Shown here: in pieces, positions 54,826 through 64,000 of the stretch
Position numbering within the stretch: position 1 is the first letter of the stretch
Layout of the letters: the number at the start of each line of letters is the position of its first letter
Assembly: GCA_963930775.1 (NCBI GenBank)
Contig: OZ005693.1
Span: 6,882,001 to 6,946,000 of the forward strand
Source of the DNA: Cliona cf. orientalis
Lineage: Eukaryota; Porifera; Demospongiae; Clionaida; Clionaidae
DNA length: 64,000 nt
Reading direction: 5' to 3'
Position numbers and translations under genes: made by a program
The notes under the pieces: generated by a model
What the model saw: only the letters and a program-made list of their open reading frames with translations
Told to the model about the DNA's origin: nothing
Databases searched by the model: none

Positions 54826-57800
54826 TTATACCTTAAGATAGACTTTTAATGCACTTCTTTCCAACTGCTGCATATTTCTGATCACTTCCTGTATTAGTAT
54901 ATGTAATAGCATGCTTTTTTGTGGTATTTGGGATAAATAGCACGAGTGTTACTGGTTGAAGCAGTAAAATAGCACGAGGCGAAGCCGAGTGCTATTTCGC
55001 CGAGTGCTTCAACCAGTAGCACAAGTGCTATTTATCCCAAATACCACAAAAAAGCATGCTATCACATGTTAATCCCATAATAACAACATTATGTATATAA
55101 TATTATAGCTATAATTATGACAGTGCCGATATATCATGGGGTCCCATCCTACTATACATAAGACATAGTATGCAAGGATAATGGTATTAGGTCATAAGTC
55201 TTGGCATGTTTGTATCGTCAACTGGGATATGGTGCAGTTACATATCCTGATCCGAGTCTGAATCAATGATATATGCTCTCTTGCGAGGTGGAACTTTGAG
55301 CTCAGAGTGCTATGGCCATATCTGATTGAGCTGAGAATTGGATGACGTGTTGCAGCTGTTTCCAAAGAAGACTGTGCAATTGGTAAAATTAAAAGTGCTT
55401 GGTCCAGGACCACTCTGAACTGCTGATGTACCAACGTATGTATCGATATTTGTATAGTGAAACTTTCCATGTACAAACTCTTCAAGATGCCTCAGCACAA
55501 CAGACAAATCACATACCCCAAATTAACTATATATCCCATAGAATAATAGTTTGGATGGTGAATTTCGGTGTCCAAAGTGGATTTTTAATCCTTAACTAGC
55601 TGAGGGGACACATCCATCATCCTTGCGACATTCGACTATTAAAATGAAGGGGAACCAGTGGATATTACTGACGGGTGTTTCCCAGTCTCAGAGGTTGAAA
55701 AAGTTTCCAGGGGAGCATACTCCCATCAAATTAATGAGCACTACACGTCATTCTTCATGAATGGAAAAACACTTAAAGTAGTAATTAGTGTAGTCTTTGC
55801 CCCCCTTTAACTCTGCAATTGTTGCGTTTGCCCTCCGCGCGCCCCCACCCCCTCCCCCCCTTGACGAAAATCCTAAACAAAACCTTGCAGGGTGAATACT
55901 AGTTGGTAGCTTTGCCAAGTCTTTGAGCGGCCTATATACTCAGAGACCTGTGTCAGCACCAGTTCTTAAATCGTAACAGAAGCTAAAATGATGCATGCTA
56001 TGCTGCAGGCAAGGTTGACAGTATGTGGCTATATGGGTGAGTTCTCACTGACTCCCAAAGTTCACATTAAGGGGGTCTCCCCGTCAGGACGATTTGCAGA
56101 TGTTTTTTTCTCCAATACCATAGGGGATATGCAAGGGAAAAATATACCATTGTAATCCTCTCAATGAGTTCTTTCTAAAGAACACCTTTTCAAAACAAGT
56201 GGGGTAACTTTATTTTCAGATTTTTTATAAATGCAAACTCAATGTCATATCGAAGTACTTGGAAAAATAGACATTTTGGTGCAAGTTTCACGTCCGTAGG
56301 GGGTGTAGAAGCTGAGATATTGATGTCCTAGAAATGAACTTTTTACGATTTTTTTGACGATTTTCTTTAGAAAGAGCTCATTGAGAGGATTACAATGGTA
56401 TATTTTTCCCCATGCATATTCTCTATGGTATTGGAGAAAAAACGTCTGGAAATTTTCTGACAGGGAGACCGCCTTAATAAGATTGTTGCAAAAAATTACC
56501 GCGCTTATGCATTCCTATGAAAAAAAAAACAACTCGAGCAAGGGTGCCATACCAAACTAGAGAGAACACAATTAACAAGAATTACAGTAAGACATCTTAC
56601 ATCTGTAACACTGGAGGGGATATGCAAGGATGGCAGATAGTTGCTTTGCAGGTACAATAGCATCTCTGAACCCTAAAGAACAGATTTTCCCATCAATCAT
56701 TACCCAAGGTTGCAGATATGGTGATATCAACCTACTTGCTTATCCAGGAAACTTTTTAAGAGTCCAGCTATCTCTCCCAAAGCCTATATATTAAGTTAAG
56801 TAATTAATTACCCTGAATCTCAGTTTGGAATCTGATACACATATGTCTAGAAGTTTTCATAATATTCACGTACTTACATACTTAATTATTATTATAGGAT
56901 AGAGTCCATTGCGCACATGTGGGACTCACCTGACTGGACTAGAATGCAGTCATTATCCGCATGCACACGTGGTAGAGTCGTGTTATCATCATCACCACAA
57001 AAATCACTAGACTCAAGACCTAAGCATCTTAGCAAGTGCCCACTGCCATCGAGATATTGAAGATGGAACAACCCCCCCCCCTCCCCCGACCATTCTTAGC
57101 TCTTGATGAGGACCAGGAACACAACGGATTGTTGGTTTGATTCAATCATAAAGCCATCTGCTGTTGCCACTGCGCATGTTCAATATTATAGGCAAGGGGG
57201 TCAATTCATTGAAGCACATGTAGCATCACATAGCTAGCCATGCGCTGGTGTGCATGCGGTATATGCTCTACAGGTAAACTTAAACCCATCCTAGGGTACT
57301 CAGCTGGACCATCTTGGCCATTAAATTTTGAAGAAAATGTGGAGAGTTTATCACAATCCAATTGACTATAATGACAACAATGATCAACTTTACCAAGAAA
57401 GAGTGGCCATCATTAAAATCAAAGCTGGATTCCAAAGGAGCAATGAAGCAGGCAGGTAGTATATGCTTATATGAGTAATCCATAAAGCCAGGTAGTGCAT
57501 CGTCTGTTGCTGCACAATATACGAGCATAAGGCATGATGCACTACATAATTATAATTTATACTGATCAGTTGAAACTTGAATCTTACCCCAAGCTTCTAT
57601 TAATCTTCTCAAAATCCCAAAGCATATCTTTTGTACCTAATAATATTGCACAGATAAAGTAGTCATTCATTGCACTAAATTGATTTAAGCAATTTACAGA
57701 TGGATCTGGGAAAGCAACTGCTCCCTGAATAATTGTCTCCAAGATTTGCTGAACATTTTGTGTTTCTGCATGTACAAGGATAGTGACAGTAAACCATTTC

Positions 57801-60800
57801 TCTGAAGAATTGCGATCACATCATGTATGTGAATTATGTGTCAGTCAAATGATGGTTGCACAAAGTTCATACTACAAGAATTTAAACAAGTGAATACAAT
57901 CATGTAAACTGTCCATTGGCCTATATTGACACTTTTGCATAATTTTTTCTTTACGGTAGTGTCAACATGATCTGTTAATAGCATGTACCTTGACTAGCAA
58001 TCACAGCAGAAAGATTGTTTGTAACAACAGAACTAATAAACAAGAAGTAACTCTTGCGCAAGCTTAACCTATCTCTTTGTTCCTGTTACAAAGGAAAGGT
58101 AAAGATCACACAACACAAAAGATATAGTATATGCACCTCCATGTCATTAGGATCAAAAGGCTGATTGATACAATGAATAATTGTCCGGCACACGGGCAGA
58201 AATATCTCTTGAAGCATGGACAATATACGATCCTTGTACTTCGTAATAAGCTGATTAATCAGAGGTATGAAGTCCTGCAAGTCTCGAGACTAAAAGTAAT
58301 TATAATTTTAATACAAAAATTGAGTCATATCCCACTTTTCCTACCTTGCAATCTTTCAACATGAGAGAAATAGCCATAGGGACATACTTGAGCAGCTCAT
58401 CCCCAAGACAGATAATCATACGATGGATATACTGCCGTACACCAGAATGCAGCAACTCTCTCTGCACTACAACTTCCAAGCCTCGCAAAAATATTGGAAG
58501 TGGCTACAAGTGTGGTTTCTTGTGTCAAATTCACTAGTGTATGTTTATATACTACACTTATCAATACCTCAGTGTAACACTCAAGACATCCACTCTGCTT
58601 CATCTGCTGGTGGTTTGTAAATACCTTGCTAGTACGACTGCAGGGTTGAGGGGGAAGGCAAGCATATCGTTGTGACATGTGGTCATGCAATAGCAGACAT
58701 AGCAGCTAGTGGGTGTGAATTAGTTAAAGAAAACACAGTGTAAATAGTTATTGTCAATTTCTTGGCAAATCTGTCATAACGATTGGTTTGTACATGCATG
58801 TACGTAACCACACCCCCTAGAAACAAAAAAACAATTTCGAATCTAGCTAGCAACCAGCAATGATGACCACTGAACTCTAGAATCATGTAGCAATGGTCGC
58901 ATGATTCAAACACATGGCGATACGAGTCACAATATTCAAACAAGGGTTACAGTATTTCTTAATCAAAATATGTTGAAATAACTTTCCCCATACTTGACTA
59001 TGTAAATAAATAACAATATACTTGACCTCATGGGGATGTGAATAAATTTTCTTATACAAATTTAATGATCACAACTGATGAGATTGTACACACACAATGT
59101 CATGCATTTGTGGTCTGTATGCTTCTCACCTTGCACATGATAGCAGACTGTATAATGACTGTGCCAGCTTTTCTTGTTGACCAGGTTCCTGAGTTCTTGT
59201 CAGCTATAAAAAATAGCAATGGGTCGTGAAATATTCACTTGGACAAACTGATTACATACAACACAAGTATAAGCACAACTAACCCCAATAGATACTGGAA
59301 TGAAGCACATCGAAAGCTTTTGTTGGACAAAAAATTCACCAAGCCCATCTACCTTTACATTATTAAAATATTTGCCTTCGTAACCATTAACACAGGACAA
59401 AAACTATGCAGGATAAAAGTTAGCTCAAAAGAGATGGTGAAATTGGAGAAAAGTTTCTCCTGTCAGACATTAATGTTAAGTGCATATGCTTATTAATTTT
59501 ATTAGTGCATAAAGTTTAAATGTGCTAGTGGGGCCAGTAAACAAATGTGCCTAGAAGGAGTAACATCTATCATCATATCGTTTACATTTGTTGGGTAATC
59601 TATGAGGTGGGGGCATGCATGCATGCTTGTAATGTGAATACGCTCAAATCTTCACCTGCTCCAGTAGGATAGGGTATCTTTCAATAAGCGGAGCAAGTAT
59701 GGCATTCATCAATGTCTTTCTATGCTGAAGATAAATACCACATTTAATAAAGTCACAATCTGCAACACACAAAAACTGGTATGTACCTCTGGTGGTTGCT
59801 GTGCCATTGCTACAAGGATTCCAGCTGACTCATACAGGAAGAACTGCAAGAAGAACAAGAAAAAAATCGATGACTACAATCATTCCCTTGTCTCATACCT
59901 ATCGACTACAGAGAATACCCTTCGCAAAGAATCATGGGATTTGTGTATTAATTTGTAGCAGCAACACTTACACATTTAAACAAAGTCAATAAGATGCAGT
60001 ATACACAGTGATTTGCAGGTACCTTACACACTGTGCGTGTACGTCTACTTACAAGATCATTGCTTGAGAGAAACACAGCATACTCAGGAGAACTGCCCTA
60101 TAAACATTACAATGAGTGAGGAGAGCACAGAATGTCGCTATCTAACTCACCGGGAACATTAGTAGAAGAGGTTGTAAGTTTGTAAGCACTTGCTCAGCTA
60201 CAGGGCCAATCTGATTTCTACAAAGATAGAAGAATGATTCGATACACCCTGAAAGTATTCATTCAGAAGCACTATCATGCAAAGCCTCGGAATCAGTTGC
60301 CTAAGCATTAGTACATTAGTGCTCCAAGCAGCTCGCAGGATATGTAAAGCATGCATCATGGCAGGCAAATCACAACATATCTCTTAATAAATGTTTTAGT
60401 GAAGTCCATACAATATAATCTTTCAAAGTTGCTATACATACAACTGTATCGCTGTATGGAGATGACAGCTACACTGTTACCGGTGCACATGCGTGCCCCA
60501 AGGCTTGTCAATCTCACTTTGTTGCTTTGATGAATCGCACAAATAAGTAGGAGAGTCTACTCCGAACATTTCCATTTTGATGCCTCAAGCCGTGCTCCCC
60601 AAGAAATTGTTCCTATAGAAAAATCACTGACAAATAATACAAAGCTGCAGCTGAAGTATAAGGCTCACCAAAACTCTTAGCACATATTGCGCCTCTACGG
60701 TAAAGAACTTTTCATATCGCACAATTGTCTCATAGTACTAGAGATGAACAAGAAGTGATTGTCATAGGCAGACAAACACAAATCACTTAAAGTACCTGTA

Positions 60801-63800
60801 ATAGCACCGCAGTGTGCTTATAACAATAGACTTGGCTTTGAATAACCTGTAATAAAATTATTATTACTACTCAACCATTGCTTGACGGTGCATTGAGTTG
60901 CCAACTTACAGTTAGCATCATCTGGTACCAAGGAGAAGTAGGTACAGTGACATTGGATGCACCACATTTCTATAATTCAAGTTATGATATTCAGAAAGTA
61001 ACTACCACACATTATAATATGCATGTGTATGCATTAACAAAACTAATACTGATGTGACGTGACACACAGGATCAGTGACCATTACAGAATGGTAAGTGAA
61101 CTCAATGAAGACACCACAGTAATTAAACTGATATCCAGGCCCTTGAAAGATGAGGAAGAGTACCTTCAGGGTACATATGCTGATTTGCAGGTACCTTCAC
61201 TGTCACTTAGGCTCTCTTACGTGTACATAATACAATAATAAAACTTGCATGCAAACCTTATCAGTGATGACTTCTCCTAGCATATAAAACACCCTGAGAA
61301 CAACCTCAACGTTCATGAAAGGTTCCTGCTCCAAATTATTCAATACTGAAGTGAGCACGCCTTGGCATGTGTGCAAAACTAGGTCTGGGTCCTGCAGTAA
61401 TCAACCAACAGATACGCTGTAAATATTAGAACACTAAAGGCTAAACATTATATATCACCAAATCCAATTATTTCTGATGGCTTACCAATAGTGCAACATT
61501 GTCCAACAGTATTTTTAGCTGCTTACGGTACTCAAGAAACATAATTTCGTCTTCTCCCTGTACTATCAATAATTAGATGCAGCAAAAAACAATAATAACA
61601 GTGATCACCTCATTGGAAAAATTGTAGCTCTCATCATATTTAAGCTTCTCGATAATAGCTGCTAAGAGTGCCTGGAGATTAGTGCGGTCATTATCAGACA
61701 AGTTGGACTGATGCTGTACGTATAGTAGCAAATGTGAAGATCAGTGACGCAAATTACTGACACATAAAATACCTTCAAGGTGCCAACATACTGCACAGCA
61801 AAATCAATGATTGCCTCAGAAACACCATCATCTTCATCCCTCAAATACCTGAATATAAGTATTTAAATTTTTTCCGGCCATCCTGTATTTTCCCATTATT
61901 AAGCGCCTACGCTTATACCTCCACAGGAAGAAAACCTGCGCTTAATACTGAGGTGCACCAAACAGTGAGATGCGCCTAATAAAAATACCTACATCCAAGT
62001 GCGCATGCACATCGGGAGGCATATTTAAGGGGCGTGGCCAGTTGCTCGATCACTCTCCAACATGCTCGAAATGGACCTAGCACTGCTTTAAAAAGCATAA
62101 AATCACTGTAGCTATCGTAATTTCAACTAACTTGAAAAGGCTGGAACTCTGGGCTAGCATGCAGACATCGAGGTCAAGGGTCACATGTGCTTATAGGCGA
62201 AGTGCGCCTAATAGCGAGTGAACAGGACAGCAAAATAACATACGCTTAACAGCGAATATGCGCTTACATACCGTAGTATCCAGTGCCCACTCCCAGGTAA
62301 GCGCCCATGTACCTCATTTCAAGGGGTCTATGTAGCAGCTTCTATACAAACATATGGAAGTTATATCCTAGGCAAGCACCCATGTGGGCCAAAATCATGA
62401 GGTATGTTTAAGCGTCCATGGGCGCTTACCCGGGACACTACGGTATAAGCGAATTGCACCTAATAACGAGAAAATATCTAGCCAACTCCCACTAATAGGG
62501 CGTAACGATTAGTGAAGATAAAAATCATCTGCACAGGGTGAGCCTTTGCGAGTCCTCATGCACATGGCATAGATGACCATCAATAGGATTCGTACATGTA
62601 CGTCCCCCTCATCCAAACTACAGTCCCCCTGGCTACCAGCACTTGAATTTGAACACTATTAAATTATACATCATTGGACCTCGTGGTAGCTTCTCAGACA
62701 GATAATAAGCCTTTTCACTAAGGTTGCTACTCGTGAAACTGAACCAGACTGATCCAGACAAGCCTAGTGGGGTTAAATGACAATCAGTGACAATAGCTAC
62801 GTAGCTTATCAAGTCTATATACATGTATGTATATGTGCCCATAGGTTCACAAACTAACCTATGGAGATAGGGTAGTTTGGCTTCAATTGCTGCTAGAACA
62901 ATTTTGCATTTGTCTTCTTCTTCACCTTTTACTAGCCTGCAGGGTAAAGAGAACATGCATGGCTATTAATATACAGCAATTACGCAAATTTATCACTTAT
63001 CCCTGATCGAAAATACTTCCACGATTTATTTATGGTTAAACTTTATCGTAGTACTAAAATTTCTATCAACATCAAAACATTGTGCATTGTACGACAGTTT
63101 TGGCTGGTGAAGGTCCACGGACCAAAATGTTTTGATATTCACAGAAGTTTGAGTACTACGATAAAGTTCATAAACGTTTAATCATAGTTTAACACATAGT
63201 TAATGAATACCTATTTTACTTGCTTTTATACTGGTGGAACTTACATGACAATATACATTAATGGATATCGCTTGTAAAGCTAAAATAAATCATTGAAGAG
63301 TGTCACAGAAATTTAGATCATGCAAAGTGCATATTATACTTATTTATGCAAGTGTCATGTAAACTGGGCTTTTTATCAAGTCATACATGAAAAGCACAAA
63401 CACAACTTCTCATAGTCAACTCAAAGTGTTGGTAAACACCAATATGTACAATATACGTAGTGTACAGTATATACTCTAGCAACAGAACGATACAGTTATA
63501 TACTATAATCATAACATATTGACATACTTGTTCCAGCTGGTGACTAGGGCACAGCCCATGCCATTCACCAGTTTGGACAGCTTCACTTGAAAGTCAGCAT
63601 CAACATCCTACATATGCAGACAATATATCACGAGCTAGCAGCTAGGGTATATGCACAGGTAGAGTTTGCCTTACAGTAGAGGGATCTGTGTTCAGTACTC
63701 CTACTGATAGCAACACTTTGAAAAGGGACTCTACTAGTTCCGTTTTGGTCATGGGATCCATTCCTGCAGCAACAAGGATTCAACACATCAACAAAGCTAA

Positions 63801-64000
63801 GTGCTAATAAACAATACCTTTGCAAACCACTTCATGTAGGCAGTCTGCTGCACTTTCCCGGAGTGTATCAACAGATAGGTACTTCAGCAAATAACTGAAA
63901 TTATTGCACCATCAGGATTTGATACTTGCATGGGATGGAAAGGCATCATACCTCATACACTTATCACTAGCAATGAGAGAAATGTTTATCCAAGAGACAT
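54826..64000 (-). CDS. XPOT: Exportin-T, tRNA exportin (C-terminal 738 residues; N-terminus outside window)
   Basis: Exons: 63952-64000 (partial), 63818-63894, 63675-63763, 63528-63607, 62859-62936, 61773-61848, 61609-61707, 61486-61557, 61257-61391, 60910-60969, 60796-60846, 60669-60737, 60518-60612, 60151-60217, 60053-60097, 59787-59843, 59656-59724, 59130-59188, 58568-58637, 58345-58503, 58137-58289, 57989-58082, 57698-57765, 57588-57636, 57394-57509, 56736-56783, 56601-56672, 54826-54888. All phases agree. XPOT is an importin-beta family HEAT-repeat receptor that carries mature tRNA out of the nucleus with RanGTP. Diagnostic blocks: SWINISLIASDKC, KLSKLVNGMGCALVTSW, FLEYRKQLKILLDN, YYETIVRYEKFFTVEA, GVRQYIHRMIICLGDELL, DLQDFIPLINQLITKYKD, YKHILPACFIAPLESSFDF, YLQSNYLPSLHIP. 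The visible part starts near human residue 223 of 962 and has the expected remaining length. The last exon lies 1.7 kb beyond the previous one. Confidence 0.96.
54901..55067. repeat. Large palindrome (fold-back element), 167 bp
   Basis: Arms of about 65 bp, ATGTAATAGCATGCTTTTTT... and ...AAAAAAGCATGCTATCACAT, with only a few mismatches. The centre (GAGGCGAAGCCGAG) is also partly self-complementary. Non-coding; it starts 12 bp upstream of the last XPOT exon, at its splice acceptor side. Confidence 0.85.
55250..55560 (-). pseudogene. Gene fragment of unknown family, one internal stop
   Basis: On the minus strand a frame reads LRHLEEFVHGKFHYTNIDTY, then FNFTNCTVFFGNSCNTSSNS, an in-frame TAG, and continues VPPRKRAYIIDSDSDQDM before TAA. 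The second part looks like a real protein end. I do not recognise the family; a transposon-encoded protein is one option. It lies within the last XPOT intron, same strand. Confidence 0.35.
56071..56473. mobile_element. piggyBac-like MITE with long TIRs (403 bp)
   Basis: TTAA flanks both ends (56067-56070 and 56474-56477). The ends GGGGGTCTCCCCGTCAGGAC and TGACAGGGAGACCGCC are inverse, and the arms stay complementary for about 105 bp (TCTCCAATACCATAGG, TATACCATTGTAATCCTCTC and their inverses). TTAA is the piggyBac target. No transposase frame. It lies in the last XPOT intron. Confidence 0.75.
61893..62480. mobile_element. Element with TTAAGCGC start, copy 2, carrying a nested insertion
   Basis: TTATTAAGCGCCTACGCTTA at the start and GCACCTAATAACGAGAAAAT at the end match 50829-52023, as do ATACCTACATCCAAGTG, CTCTGGGCTAGCATGCAGAC-like and GAGGTCAAGGGTCA blocks. 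A GTGTCCC-family element is inserted at 62271-62446. XPOT intron. A short related piece (AGGTTTTCTTCCTGTGGAG, ATAAGCGCATGCGCTTAATA) is at 1151-1193. Confidence 0.6.
62271..62446. mobile_element. GTGTCCC-family element, copy 6, nested (176 bp)
   Basis: CCGTAGTATCCAGTGCCCAC at the left and CCCGGGACACTACGGTA at the right. The interior GGGTCTATGTAGCAGCTTCT and GGGCCAAAATCATGAGGTAT match copies 1 and 5. It splits the CGCTTA...TAAGCG motif of the older TTAAGCGC element. Confidence 0.7.
63025..63195. repeat. Inverted-repeat (fold-back) element in an XPOT intron
   Basis: ACTTTATCGTAGTACTAAAA and TCAACATCAAAACATTGTG are matched inversely by CCAAAATGTTTTGATATTCA and GAGTACTACGATAAAGTT. It is about 170 bp with a loop of about 45 bp, non-coding. 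Confidence 0.65.

Noticed and set aside
61164..61179. Possible mini-exon (HMYPEG) between two XPOT exons
   Set aside because: Its phase does not fit the next exon, whereas the exons at 61257-61391 and 60910-60969 join directly in phase.

Overview
This is a nuclear genomic window from an animal. Five protein-coding genes have human-like products split into many short exons with GT/AG introns, the DNA is AT-rich, and the introns are packed with small terminal-inverted-repeat (TIR) elements. Gene content and repeat style suggest an early-branching animal, most likely a sponge. That placement is inference; no marker in the window names the species.

Layout. 1-4700: decayed material, with a two-stranded ORF fragment, a coiled-coil pseudogene, and a broken Tc1/mariner transposase split by another TIR element. 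4722-11087 (-): a tentative four-exon gene for an orphan coiled coil of the TRIM/B-box-C-terminal type, whose 3.9-kb first intron holds repeats and a GGGCGTG-rich block. 11.1-14.7 kb: intergenic, with at least four short TIR elements, one nested in another. 14760-23801 (+): AMT, the T protein of the mitochondrial glycine cleavage system (first exon not found). 24151-28055 (+): a complete 341-residue protein with two SH2 domains, one VAV-like and one SHB-like, and no catalytic domain. 28691-39044 (-): UFL1, the UFM1 E3 ligase, complete in 16 exons. 39544-53381 (-): Rab GDP-dissociation inhibitor, complete in 14 exons. 54826 to beyond 64000 (-): XPOT (exportin-T), 28 exons covering the C-terminal three quarters. 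Exon phases agree at every listed junction, which is the main internal check on these models.

The genes do not form a pathway. They are housekeeping functions (glycine catabolism, UFMylation at the ER, Rab recycling, tRNA export) plus a phosphotyrosine adaptor. AMT and the SH2 gene are tandem on +; UFL1, GDI and XPOT are tandem on -; the SH2 gene and UFL1 converge with a 635-bp gap.

The most distinctive feature is the repeat landscape: about fifteen families, mostly 150-600 bp with TIRs. The best supported is a family starting TAGTCTC whose ends each fold into a CCAGACC/GGTCTGG hairpin. Four copies carry 9-bp target-site duplications, as in Mutator-like elements. Several nested insertions let relative ages be read directly.
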